A DNA stretch of 64,000 nt from Paraclostridium sordellii (GTDB lineage: Bacteria > Bacillota > Clostridia > Peptostreptococcales > Peptostreptococcaceae): NCBI RefSeq assembly GCF_000953675.1, contig NZ_LN679998.1:2294002-2358001 (forward strand), given 5' to 3'. Both the position numbers and the translations under genes were made by a program. Under the pieces are notes generated by a model that was given only the letters and a program-made list of their open reading frames with translations, had not been told where the DNA came from and did no database searches. Each line of letters opens with the position of its first letter. Within the stretch, counting starts at the first letter, position 1. Shown one piece after another: positions 16,747-25,085 of the stretch.

Positions 16747-17134
16747 TTACTACTTCCTTTCAATAATTTATTTAATATATACTTCAATATTTTTTAAAAA
16801 AATCCTCCTTTATGTAAAACTTTGTAGCATGAAATTAAAGCTATTTATGTAAAAAGACACACTCTTAAGAGTATGCCTTCAAATCTTAATAATTTTAGCT
16901 TTTTTCTAATCTTAAGAGAATATTAACAATTAGTATTTTGACTTAATTTAATTCTACTTTCTTATTTTATAAATTTGTTATATTTTACTTGGGTATATTA
17001 GAATTACATCTAATTTGTTATTGAGTTTAACAAATACACAATCCAATTATTTAATTATCCAACATGTAAATATATAAATTGGTGCGTAGTATATATTCCC
17101 CAAATTTTTAAATTTAATCAGTTACAAATATTTT
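16747..17134 (-). promoter_or_regulatory. Long leader with terminator-like hairpin upstream of the pduO-like operon
   Basis: 388 bases without a gene. On the minus strand GGCATACTC and GAGTGTGTC (around 16857-16881) pair over 9 bp with two wobbles, loop TTAA, then five T: an intrinsic terminator located about 110 bases before the operon start. An upstream CTCTTAAGA (about 16910-16919) can pair with TCTTAAGAG of the terminator, a possible antiterminator. No B12-box sequence is visible, so this is not a recognisable cobalamin riboswitch. It could alternatively be the distant terminator of the gene ending at 17135. Confidence 0.5.
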
Positions 17135-17992
17135 TTATTTATTTCTTCTTCCTTTTATAAAATCTATAACTATATATAATACTATTCCTACTGTTATTAC
17201 CATAACTATATCTGTTATTATAGGACTAACTCCCATTCTATATCCCATATATCTAAATGGATTATATCCCCCAAATCCAAAGAATCCTCCACCATAACTA
17301 CGTGGCATATACATCCTTCTTCCACTACTTCCATAGTCATCGTAATTTTTATTTCTTGATTTACTATTATCATTTTCCTTTGTTTTAGGTTTTGTACTTG
17401 GTTTTGTTGAAAATTTACCTGAATCTGGTTTTGTAGTACTTTTTTTAGGTTTAGTTACATTATTGGAGGAACCTTTACTTGTTGAATCTTTATTTATATT
17501 ACTAGTGTCTGATTTTGGCTTCGTTGTGAAACTGCCTGAATCTGGTTTTGTTGTACTTTGTTTTTTATTTGTTATACCTGACTTTGGTTTAGTTTTATCC
17601 TCAGATTTACTTTTTGTAGTATTTGATTTTGGTTTTGTTGTAAACCCTCCTGAATCAACTTTACTATTGCTTGTAGATTTAGGTTTTGTATAAGTAGCTT
17701 TTGGTTTACTAGAACTACTTGAACTTGATTTTGAACTAAAGCTACTCGATTTCGGCTTTGAGCTAAAACTACTTGACTTTGGCTTTGAGCTAAAGCTACT
17801 CGACCTTGACTTTGAGCTGGAACTACTTGAACTTCTAGAAGATTTCGCTAAAGCTACCTTATATTCTCCAGTATTTTTACTATTGTAATCAGAACTAGCA
17901 TAAGCTTTGTCTACCGTAAATGTAAGTGCACATGTTATTGTAAATATGAATAAAGTAAAAAAAAGTATAATATTTTTTTTAATATTTTTCAT
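17135..17992 (-). CDS. Exported Ser/Lys/Pro-rich low-complexity protein with C-terminal membrane helix
   Basis: Not recognised as a family. 285 residues: an N-terminal signal segment (IILFFTLFIFTITCALTF), then about 170 residues of degenerate Ser/Lys/Pro/Thr repeats (units such as SKPKSSSFS and TTKPDSGSFTTKPKS), a Gly/Tyr/Phe patch (YGGGFFGFGGYNPFRYMGYRMG), and a C-terminal membrane helix (IITDIVMVITVGIVLYIVIDF) followed by KGRRNK. The layout suggests an extracytoplasmic, wall-penetrating segment anchored at the C-terminus. Its start overlaps the stop of the Cys-rich gene upstream, so it belongs to the pspA cluster and may take part in envelope-stress response. Confidence 0.7.
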   Translation of the reverse strand: MKNIKKNIILFFTLFIFTITCALTFTVDKAYASSDYNSKNTGEYKVALAKSSRSSSSSSSKSRSSSFSSKPKSSSFSSKPKSSSFSSKSSSSSSSKPKATYTKPKSTSNSKVDSGGFTTKPKSNTTKSKSEDKTKPKSGITNKKQSTTKPDSGSFTTKPKSDTSNINKDSTSKGSSNNVTKPKKSTTKPDSGKFSTKPSTKPKTKENDNSKSRNKNYDDYGSSGRRMYMPRSYGGGFFGFGGYNPFRYMGYRMGVSPIITDIVMVITVGIVLYIVIDFIKGRRNK

Positions 17993-18669
17993 TAAACATT
18001 TAACCCCATTTCTATAAACTTTTCATAAAGTCTATCTAAATTGCTAGAATCATCATCTTCAATTACAGAATCATAGCTTTCCTCCCCTTTAAATTTAAAA
18101 TACTCTAATAACTGTTGATTGTCACTATCATTGATATCTACTAAATAAACATATCTACTTAAAGAATCATCTTCATGCTTTTCTATTAAATATCCTTTTA
18201 CATCAAATTTAAATTCCTCATCTTCATTGTATAAGGTTACAGTATCACTTGATTTTGTAAATACAAACTGAGACTTATCACATTCATAAGTATATTCTAA
18301 TTCCCTGCAATTTAGACATCTATTAAAACAGCACTCACTTACACAGTTTATGCATTTACATTTCATACATCTATCTAACTTTCCTATAGATTCCCTTTTA
18401 TCTCTAGTTAAATAAGCTTGTATATCTGAATCTACATCTAATTTCTTTTTAAAAATTTTAGAAAATAACCCCTTATCTTCTCTTTTCTCTTCCTTTTCTA
18501 AATTATCTAGAAAATTAATATAATCGCTTAAATCATATACCTTTCTTATAAAAACTCTTTTATTAAGTTCTTTATCAGTTAATATTTGTTTTAAGTCATT
18601 TACTGCAAACATTAAATCAGTATACATCTTATCATACTTATTTTTTTCCTTTAAAATTTTTTCACTCAT
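17992..18669 (-). CDS. Cys-rich protein of unknown function in the pspA cluster
   Basis: Not recognised. 225 residues with a helical N-terminal half (EKNKYDKMYTDLMFAVNDLK), a central Cys cluster CMKCKCINCVSECCFNRCLNC plus one further Cys shortly after, and an acidic C-terminal half with beta-rich patterning (SRYVYLVDINDSDNQQLLEY). Ten closely spaced cysteines suggest zinc or Fe-S binding. No signal peptide, so cytoplasmic. ATG 18669 has GGGAGGT upstream; a longer frame reaching 18723 has no ribosome site and runs into the intergenic hairpin. It sits between pspA and the exported Ser/Lys-rich protein. Confidence 0.7.
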   Translation of the reverse strand: MSEKILKEKNKYDKMYTDLMFAVNDLKQILTDKELNKRVFIRKVYDLSDYINFLDNLEKEEKREDKGLFSKIFKKKLDVDSDIQAYLTRDKRESIGKLDRCMKCKCINCVSECCFNRCLNCRELEYTYECDKSQFVFTKSSDTVTLYNEDEEFKFDVKGYLIEKHEDDSLSRYVYLVDINDSDNQQLLEYFKFKGEESYDSVIEDDDSSNLDRLYEKFIEMGLNV

Positions 18670-18723
18670 AATATACCTCCCTTTAGCTGTACTTATATAA
18701 ATCATTTTAGTTAACACAAACAA

Positions 18724-18764
18724 GGTAGATAGCCTTTGACCATCTACCTAGGTAGCTTTTATAT
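18724..18764 (-). other. Intercistronic hairpin region between pspA and the Cys-rich gene
   Basis: AGGTAGAT and ATCTACCT can form a stem, and CTACCTAGGTAG is itself a 12-bp palindrome sharing the right arm, so two mutually exclusive hairpins exist. The T tract on the minus strand is weak. It may be a leaky terminator or a processing site that sets the ratio of PspA to the downstream proteins. Confidence 0.45.
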
Positions 18765-19436
18765 TTATTTATTCATTTCTCTTTTTATTCTCTCTAATTC
18801 ATCTTCTACTTTAGACTCTACAACTGGAGAATCATTTATATATTCATCAAGCATATCATCTTCATTCTTAGGTTTCATATCCTCTAAAGCTTTTCCGTAA
18901 CTTTCCTTTTCTTGAACTTTCTTTTCTAAGTCATCTAAGTTTATTCCATGATCATCGCTAAGACCTGATAATGTCTCATTTATTTCATTATTTATCTCGG
19001 CAACATCAAGTCTTGTTGCTAACTCTTGTTTTTTAGATTTCATTTTAGATATCTCAAGTTCTAATTCATCTATCTTAAACTTTATTTCTTGTATTTTCTT
19101 ATCTTGAGCTTCTATTCTAGCCACAGTTTGATTTAATTTATCTTGTATTTCTAGTTTTTGTTTAACAAAACTTTGTGCTTTTTCATTATCTTCTTTTAAT
19201 ATAGCTGCTTTTGTAGCTTGTTCATACTTCTCTATTTTTTCTTCTAGAGATTTTTTCTCATTTCTTATATTATCTACTGATGCTATGAAAGTTGCACATT
19301 GCTTTTTAGCCTCTTGAAGTAATTTTTCTTTTTTATTTATAGATAATTCTAACATTTCAATAGGGTCTTCATGTTTTTCTATCGCTTTATTAGCTTTAGC
19401 TTCTACTACGTTTTTTAATCTTTTAAAAAATCCCAT
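18765..19436 (-). CDS. pspA: PspA/IM30 family membrane-stress protein
   Basis: A 223-residue, almost entirely coiled-coil protein. MGFFKRLKNVVEAKANKAIEKHEDPIEMLELSI is the characteristic amphipathic N-terminus and helix 1 of PspA/Vipp1/LiaH proteins, which assemble into ESCRT-III-like rings or rods at damaged membranes. The C-terminal region is acidic with a final helix (VEDELERIKREMNK). First gene of a cluster with a Cys-rich protein and an exported low-complexity protein, which replace the PspBC or LiaIFSR partners known elsewhere. Confidence 0.87.
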   Translation of the reverse strand: MGFFKRLKNVVEAKANKAIEKHEDPIEMLELSINKKEKLLQEAKKQCATFIASVDNIRNEKKSLEEKIEKYEQATKAAILKEDNEKAQSFVKQKLEIQDKLNQTVARIEAQDKKIQEIKFKIDELELEISKMKSKKQELATRLDVAEINNEINETLSGLSDDHGINLDDLEKKVQEKESYGKALEDMKPKNEDDMLDEYINDSPVVESKVEDELERIKREMNK

Positions 19437-19556
19437 TTACATTCCATCTCCATTCATATAATTAAGGTTTAAATTAAATTCAATTTTATTGTAATAATTA
19501 TTAATATATATGATAACATAAATCCTAGTATTTTCCACATTTATTTGAATTTGTTA

Positions 19557-20363
19557 CTATTTTTTATCTTTTTCATTAACTAGTTTTAATAATTCCTCTA
19601 TCTCTTTATCCTTTTCTCTTAATTTTTCTTCATATTCCTTTTTTGCATCTTCCATACTTTTACTCAATACATTTATCAATGATGCCATTTCATCTGAGCT
19701 CCCTGCTATTCTATTTAAGAGCATTAAATTTTGTGCTAGTACTTCTGGTATTTGTTTATGAGAGTACCTTAATTGGTGGTCTATCTCTCCATAACCCTCT
19801 TCAAAAATTGTTCTAACTTGTATTTCCGCTATCATTTTTTGAGTAGTTGGATAAGACTCTATTATATAATGAACAGATCTATATCCTGAAATTCTTGAAC
19901 AAACTTCTATTCCAAGTTCTTCAAATTTTTTAGTATTATCTCCTTCTCTTACATTTGAAACAATTTCTAAAACATTCCACATTCTAGTTATAAAGCTGTG
20001 TATTTCTTCCCAGTCTTCTTTAAATATATGTATAACTCTTATTCCTAGTAAATCAGTAATTTCATTTTTATAATTTTCAACTGTAAAACTGAAGTTTTTT
20101 CCATATTTTTTTCGTCTATTTTCTACTTTTCTAATTATCTTTTCTATTAAATGATCCGGATCCTTTACTCTTGTTTTTACAGAATGAACTTTTGGATGAT
20201 TTCTAAGAATTGTAGCTATTAATTCAGCTTGTGTCTCATAGCTTTTTCTATAAATCATAAAATCTTCATAAATTTCTTCTAAATCCTTCCAATCTATTCC
20301 AATTTCTATTAATTCTTTATCGCTAATTTTATACTTTTTTAAAAATTCCTCTTTTTTTAACAT
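19557..20363 (-). CDS. Small alarmone synthetase (RelQ/RelP-like GTP pyrophosphokinase)
   Basis: A 268-residue single-domain RelA/SpoT synthetase. Visible motifs are VHSVKTRVKDPDHLIEKIIRK, ITDLLGIRVIHIFKEDWEEI, SGYRSVHYII (ATP/GTP site) and IAEIQVRTIFEEGYGEIDHQLRYSHK. The C-terminal 45 residues form a Lys/Glu coiled coil (SMEDAKKEYEEKLREKDKEI), as needed for oligomerisation in RelQ. It makes (p)ppGpp from GTP or GDP and ATP under envelope or other stress; there is no hydrolase domain. Located next to the pspA cluster on the same strand but separated by 120 bases. Confidence 0.85.
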   Translation of the reverse strand: MLKKEEFLKKYKISDKELIEIGIDWKDLEEIYEDFMIYRKSYETQAELIATILRNHPKVHSVKTRVKDPDHLIEKIIRKVENRRKKYGKNFSFTVENYKNEITDLLGIRVIHIFKEDWEEIHSFITRMWNVLEIVSNVREGDNTKKFEELGIEVCSRISGYRSVHYIIESYPTTQKMIAEIQVRTIFEEGYGEIDHQLRYSHKQIPEVLAQNLMLLNRIAGSSDEMASLINVLSKSMEDAKKEYEEKLREKDKEIEELLKLVNEKDKK

Positions 20364-20466
20364 TGTATTTTCCTCACTTTGGATGTTAATTCATCTATTA
20401 TTATATATCAAATTTATTATTTTTAAATATATTATATTTTTTTATAAATTCAAGCTTATCATTACC

Positions 20467-20480
20467 CAAACATATGTTTG
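20467..20480. promoter_or_regulatory. LexA-like operator upstream of the LexA-domain gene
   Basis: CAAACATATGTTTG is a perfect 14-bp palindrome about 85 bases before the LexA-domain gene. It resembles the clostridial SOS box (GAAC-N4-GTTT/GTTC) with A for the first G. Likely autoregulatory. Confidence 0.55.
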
Positions 20481-20563
20481 ATTTTTTTATCTAAATATGG
20501 TATTCTATAGTTATCTTATACTCAAAATTACATATATTTAAATTAATACGAGGAGGTTTGTAT

Positions 20564-20779
20564 ATGTATTCAAATTTATATTATAAACAAGTTGAGATTC
20601 TAAATTTCATAAAATATTCAACTAGTGAAAATGGATACTCTCCCTCTATCCGCGAAATTGCCAAGGGTGTTAATTTAAATTCATCATCAACAGTTTTTTG
20701 TCACTTAAAAAAACTTGAGAAATTAGGTTATATAAAAAGGAAACCTAAGCAACCTAGGTCTATAATAGTATTAGACTAA
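20564..20779 (+). CDS. Stand-alone LexA DNA-binding domain protein
   Basis: A 71-residue protein that consists only of the winged helix-turn-helix of LexA: QVEILNFIKYSTSENGYSPS, then IREIAKGVNLNSSSTVFCHL (recognition helix) and KKLEKLGYIKRKPKQPRSII. The linker and S24 autocleavage protease domain of full-length LexA (about 200 residues) are absent, so RecA-induced self-cleavage is impossible. It ends cleanly with a stop inside a strong hairpin, so it is a compact gene rather than an obvious truncation. AGGAGG lies seven bases before ATG 20564. A LexA-like palindrome upstream suggests self-regulation or competition with the full LexA. Confidence 0.8.
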   Translation: MYSNLYYKQVEILNFIKYSTSENGYSPSIREIAKGVNLNSSSTVFCHLKKLEKLGYIKRKPKQPRSIIVLD

Positions 20780-20848
20780 AAACTTAATATAAAAATAAAA
20801 GGAAGTTAATCAACTTCCTTTTATTTTTATATTAAGTTTTTAGTTTAA
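20771..20848. terminator. Very long terminator hairpin after the LexA-domain gene
   Basis: A perfect 33-bp inverted repeat (20775-20807 with 20812-20844), loop AATC, extended by a G-T pair and three more pairs. The stop codon of the LexA-domain gene lies in the left arm. The arms are A/T-rich at the ends with GGAAGTT/AACTTCC nearest the loop, so it can act as a terminator in both directions, but it is longer than needed for that. Confidence 0.75.
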
Positions 20849-20918
20849 ATTTGCAAATAGCTTTTTAAGACCTTATAATTATTAATAAGATTACTTACAG
20901 AAAGGAAGTGAAGTTTTA

Positions 20919-21773
20919 TTGCCACTTATACAAAATAGTCTCAATATATTAGATAATGTTTTCCTAATACAAAGAATTGTGGATCCTAAAAATAAAAAAA
21001 TTATAAATTTTAAAAATAATATGTTTTTTAGCGAAAATCATAAATGTTTTGATTTCTGGGAAAATGGCAAAGCTTGTTCTAACTGTATTTCTATGAGAGC
21101 ATTAAATGAAAATTCATCTTTTTCCAAATTAGAACACTTAGATGATAAGTTATATATGATAATATCTGCTCCTATTAATATAAATAATGAAATATATGTC
21201 GCTGAACTTATTAAAGAAGTTACTAATGATACAATGTTTTCAATTTATAATGGAAAAACCATAGAAGAACTTAAAAGTGAAATACATAGACTAAACATGA
21301 TTGCTATAACAGATGACCTTACAAATATTTTTAATAGAAGATATTTAAATGAACATCTTCCTGCAGCCTTAAAATGTTTATCCAACTCTGACTTCTCTCT
21401 TAGTATATTAATGGCCGATATAAATAAATTCAAACATATAAATGACACATATGGTCATCTTTGTGGTGATTATGTATTAAAAATAGTTGCTAATTTAATT
21501 AAGGTTTGTGTAAGTAATTTAAACGGCTGGACTTGTAGATATGGTGGTGACGAGTTCATTTCGGTTATTGAAAATATTTCAGAGTATGAATCTAATAAAC
21601 TAATTGAACATATACAATCTACAATTGAAAATCATGACTTTATTTATGAAAATCAAAAGATACATGTATCTTGTAGTTTTGGAGTTACTCATTTAAATAA
21701 TGATAAAGTTAATTTACATGATGCTCTATCATTAGTAGATCATAACTTATATGAATCTAAAAAAACAGAATAA
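20919..21773 (+). CDS. Diguanylate cyclase with N-terminal Cys-containing sensor region
   Basis: The C-terminal domain (about 125-284) is a GGDEF domain: DDLTNIFNRRYLNEHLP, LMADINKFKHINDTYGHLCGDYVL and the active-site RYGGDEF, so it should make c-di-GMP from two GTP. No RxxD inhibitory site is seen at the usual position. The N-terminal ~120 residues look PAS-like, with FWENGKACSNCISMRALNEN carrying a C-x2-C pair that might bind a metal or respond to redox state. No membrane segment is present, so it is cytoplasmic. Start is TTG with AAAGGAAGTGA upstream. Confidence 0.85.
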   Translation: MPLIQNSLNILDNVFLIQRIVDPKNKKIINFKNNMFFSENHKCFDFWENGKACSNCISMRALNENSSFSKLEHLDDKLYMIISAPININNEIYVAELIKEVTNDTMFSIYNGKTIEELKSEIHRLNMIAITDDLTNIFNRRYLNEHLPAALKCLSNSDFSLSILMADINKFKHINDTYGHLCGDYVLKIVANLIKVCVSNLNGWTCRYGGDEFISVIENISEYESNKLIEHIQSTIENHDFIYENQKIHVSCSFGVTHLNNDKVNLHDALSLVDHNLYESKKTE

Positions 21774-21831
21774 TTTTTACAGTAAATTAAGTGCTAGTTT
21801 CTATAATAAAATTTTATAAAAATTAGCACTT

Positions 21832-23085
21832 TTATAGTGGTATAATAAAATTTACTTTAAATGAATTTTCATTTATTATAAAATCTATAATCCCATCATA
21901 TTTGCTTATTGTAATTTTTAAATTTTCTATACCAATTCCATGGTTTATCTTATCTTTTTTCAATGTTTTAAACTTCATATGTTTATCTACTTCAACTTTA
22001 TTAATTTTAGAATTTTCAATAGAACATACTAGATTTCCATTTACGACTTTTGCATTTAAGTTTATATATTTATTTATTTCTCTATTTTGGATATTATTGC
22101 AAGCCTCAATTGCATTATCTAGTAAGTTATTAAAAATTATAGATAAATGTATATTTTTAATAATTATATCCTGGCCTATTGAAATATTATATGAAAAATT
22201 TATATTATCACTTTTACAGATTTCAATGGTATTCTTTATAATCGAATCAACTACTACATTCTCACATATACTGTTATACTCATATGACTCTATGTATTCA
22301 TCTAGCCCATCGACAAATTTTTGAGCATCATCATAATGTTTATTTTTCATAAGCTTTTTTAATATTTCCTTATGCCATTTTATATCATGTGATATACGTC
22401 TTATACCCTTTATATAGTTGTTATAAATTTTGTAATGATTAACCTGATTATCTAACTGTTTTTCTATACACTCCAGATTATATTTCGTATATGAAAGCTC
22501 GGCTTTTACAAGTATATTCTCCATTATTAATTCACTTATAACTGCATACACAATTACATATACAAACAAATTAGTAGAATATTTTTCACTAAAAATCAAT
22601 CGTATAAAATAAGAAATAAATATATTATCTATGCAATAGCTTATTGTTGCATAAATAGAATATCTATATTGCTTATTTAAGTATACATATTTATTTTTTA
22701 TTCTATCTCGAATAAACTTGTATTCCATAAATATAAATATACTAATAGATATTAATGATATTATAATATCTAATTCAAAATTATTATTAGTAATATTTCT
22801 TTGACTATATATGAATACTATACCTTCTCTAAATATAATTTGATTTAATACATATGCTATTAAAGTTCCGTACAAAGAATATTTTAATATGGTAAATCCC
22901 ATCAGTATAATATTACTTTTAATACGAAAGTAAAATATATATATACAAACTATTATTATAGAAATTGTAGTAGATATAGATATATACATCGATGTATTAT
23001 GCATATTTATTAAATGAACTAAAAATGGAAGTATTATTATACTTAACATGGCAGCAATATCCTTGTACGTTAATTTAATACACAT
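21832..23085 (-). CDS. GHKL sensor histidine kinase (AgrC-like)
   Basis: 417 residues from the first ATG. The N-terminal half has six or more membrane helices. The cytoplasmic part has the phosphoacceptor motif RRISHDIKWHKEIL, a GHKL ATPase with N box FNNLLDNAIEACNNI, and G box HGIGIENLK. This is the HPK10 (AgrC/ComD/VirS) architecture that senses peptides or membrane signals. The partner LytTR regulator lies directly upstream. No ribosome site precedes this ATG; AGGAGG lies nine bases before an in-frame ATT at 23142, which would add 19 residues forming another hydrophobic segment, so the true start may be upstream. No AgrB/AgrD genes are seen. Confidence 0.85.
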   Translation of the reverse strand: MCIKLTYKDIAAMLSIIILPFLVHLINMHNTSMYISISTTISIIIVCIYIFYFRIKSNIILMGFTILKYSLYGTLIAYVLNQIIFREGIVFIYSQRNITNNNFELDIIISLISISIFIFMEYKFIRDRIKNKYVYLNKQYRYSIYATISYCIDNIFISYFIRLIFSEKYSTNLFVYVIVYAVISELIMENILVKAELSYTKYNLECIEKQLDNQVNHYKIYNNYIKGIRRISHDIKWHKEILKKLMKNKHYDDAQKFVDGLDEYIESYEYNSICENVVVDSIIKNTIEICKSDNINFSYNISIGQDIIIKNIHLSIIFNNLLDNAIEACNNIQNREINKYINLNAKVVNGNLVCSIENSKINKVEVDKHMKFKTLKKDKINHGIGIENLKITISKYDGIIDFIINENSFKVNFIIPL

Positions 23086-23169
23086 TAAGTTACTATAGTA
23101 TATAAAAACTATAAAACCTATTATGCTTGCTATGTAAACAATAAAATTCTACCTCCTACTTCGGTAAGT

Positions 23170-23880
23170 TTAAATTGCAATATTATAGTCCATATATGTT
23201 CTTTTTAATTCTAAATATCTACTTCTACTTACTATTGCTTTTGGCAATATATCAAAAAATATTTCCCTTGAAACTATTTTTCTTATTTTTTTTATATTAA
23301 CAATGTAGCTTCTATGACTCCTAAAAAAGCTCTCTCCTTTTAATTGAAGCTCAAGATCATCTAATTTCCCATAAAACTCTCTAGTTTTATATTCTCTGTT
23401 AATTTCATAATGCATAGTTATTATTCTATTATTTACTTCAAAAAAATAAATACTACTTAAATCAAAACTTATAACTTCTTTCTGGCTCTTTAAAACTATA
23501 GTTTTAAATTTTTTTTCTTCATAAATATTAGAAATTATTTCACTTATTTTTTCTTCATCTAAGTTTTTAATTAAATATCTATATACATTTAATCCATATC
23601 CCTGTATAGCGTATTGATTGTAATTAGTAAAAAAAACTATACAGACTTTTTTATCTATTTCCCTAATTTCTTTAGCTGTATTTATTCCATCCATATCATT
23701 CATGACAATATCCAAAATTATTAAGTCAAATTGTTTTTTTTCAATGTCTTCTAATAGATTTTCTCCTGACTCATATTCAAATATTTTACCGTCTATTTTT
23801 AAGTTTTTAAATGTTTTATATATATTTTTTTTAACTTTTATTCTATATAATTTTTCATCATCACAAATAGCTATTTTCAA
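23170..23880 (-). CDS. LytTR family response regulator (AgrA-like)
   Basis: A 236-residue regulator: receiver domain (residues 1-120, acidic pocket in MKIAICDDEKL and phosphorylated Asp in FDLIILDIVMNDMDG) and a C-terminal LytTR DNA-binding domain (YFEVNNRIITMHY, FFRSHRSYIVNIKKIRKI). LytTR regulators bind direct repeats upstream of virulence, competence or autolysis genes. TTG start with GGGGG upstream. It lies between a PAS kinase (26 bases upstream) and the GHKL kinase downstream, so two kinases may address it. Confidence 0.9.
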   Translation of the reverse strand: MKIAICDDEKLYRIKVKKNIYKTFKNLKIDGKIFEYESGENLLEDIEKKQFDLIILDIVMNDMDGINTAKEIREIDKKVCIVFFTNYNQYAIQGYGLNVYRYLIKNLDEEKISEIISNIYEEKKFKTIVLKSQKEVISFDLSSIYFFEVNNRIITMHYEINREYKTREFYGKLDDLELQLKGESFFRSHRSYIVNIKKIRKIVSREIFFDILPKAIVSRSRYLELKRTYMDYNIAI

Positions 23881-23906
23881 CTTTTTACCCCCTATATTAA
23901 ATACTT

Positions 23907-25085
23907 TTAGTATATATCAGAAAATTCTACGCTAATAGGGTCAAATCCACTACATATCTGGCTAAAATCTAGATTACTACTTTCATTTATTTTTTCAAAT
24001 GGAAGTTTAACAGTAAACTCGCTACCTTCTCCTAGCAAACTATCTACAGATATACTACCTCCATATATTTTAACCAAAGTGCTAGTTATATATAAACCTA
24101 AACCACTGCCTTCATTTAATTTAACTAATCTATCATCAACATAGCTTAATTTATCAAAAATACGTTTTGTATCCCTATTTGGAATTCCCACTCCATAATC
24201 CTTTACTTTTATTGTTATACTCTGATATTCGCAAATTAATAAAACTTCAATTCTCCCATTTTTTTTATTATATTTTATTGCATTAGATATTAAATTAAGA
24301 AGAATTTTTTCTATTATATTAGAATCAAATTTTCCTATATATTCTTCCTCATTTGTATCAAAAACTAAATCTATACCTTTACTTTTACAAAATTCAGATG
24401 CTTTCATACATATACGTTCTATAAAGCCTACTATGTTATTTTTAGTTAAATTACAAGTAACTTCATTTGCATCTAATTTTGTAACATATACTAAATTATT
24501 AGTTAATTTTAATAATCTAAGTCCATTTTTTCTTATTATATCATTTATATACTTTATTTTCTCTATATCTACACTTTCCATCGAATCTATATTATAACTT
24601 AATAATTGTAGGGAACTCATAATAGTATTTATAGGAGTTCCTAATTCATGAGATAAATTTGAGAAAAAATCAGTTCTTAATTTTTCAATCTCCTCATCTA
24701 CATTTTTTTGGCTATCAATTTCTCTTACCACTCCAACTATTCCACAAACTTTATTTTGACTATCTACCATTGGAGTTTTTGTTATTTCCAAATTAATAAT
24801 TTTATTATTGTCTAAACATATATCTCTTTGGTAGGCTAATTTTTTCTTGCAGCTTATAACTTCATTATCTTTAATTTCTAGTATATTAAAAGGTTTTATT
24901 AGCTCATATATTTCTTTGTCATTTTTCCCTATTATTTGATTTGGAACTAATCCTAAACATTTACAAAATTCTCTATTACAAAAAATATATCTACCATATA
25001 AATCTTTATAAAATACAGCATTTAAAGTTTCATTCTCCACTAAATACTCATCTTTTTTAATTATTTCCTCTAAGTTGCTATTCAT
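23907..25085 (-). CDS. PAS-domain sensor histidine kinase (HisKA/HATPase)
   Basis: 392 residues without membrane helices. A single PAS domain (about 20-125; NAVFYKDLYGRYIFCNREFC) is followed by a HisKA dimerisation domain with phosphoacceptor His in FFSNLSHELGTPINTIMSSL, then a HATPase_c domain with N box LLNLISNAIKYNKKNG, G1 VKDYGVGIPN and G2 EGSGLGLYIT. A cytosolic kinase that senses a small molecule, redox state or light through PAS. ATG 25085 has AAAGGAG eight bases upstream. It is the first gene of a cluster with the LytTR regulator and GHKL kinase; no receiver of the OmpR type is nearby. Confidence 0.87.
   Translation of the reverse strand: MNSNLEEIIKKDEYLVENETLNAVFYKDLYGRYIFCNREFCKCLGLVPNQIIGKNDKEIYELIKPFNILEIKDNEVISCKKKLAYQRDICLDNNKIINLEITKTPMVDSQNKVCGIVGVVREIDSQKNVDEEIEKLRTDFFSNLSHELGTPINTIMSSLQLLSYNIDSMESVDIEKIKYINDIIRKNGLRLLKLTNNLVYVTKLDANEVTCNLTKNNIVGFIERICMKASEFCKSKGIDLVFDTNEEEYIGKFDSNIIEKILLNLISNAIKYNKKNGRIEVLLICEYQSITIKVKDYGVGIPNRDTKRIFDKLSYVDDRLVKLNEGSGLGLYITSTLVKIYGGSISVDSLLGEGSEFTVKLPFEKINESSNLDFSQICSGFDPISVEFSDIY

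Noticed and set aside
16755..16810. Leader peptide starting at a TTG after AAAGGAGG upstream of the pduO-like gene
   Set aside because: Spacing from the ribosome site to the TTG is about 16 bases, and the short frame has no amino-acid bias suggesting attenuation.
16747..17134. Cobalamin riboswitch in the leader of the pduO-like operon
   Set aside because: The B12 box and ACCACTG-type core, clear at 37985-38140, are absent here; only a terminator and a short complementary element are seen.
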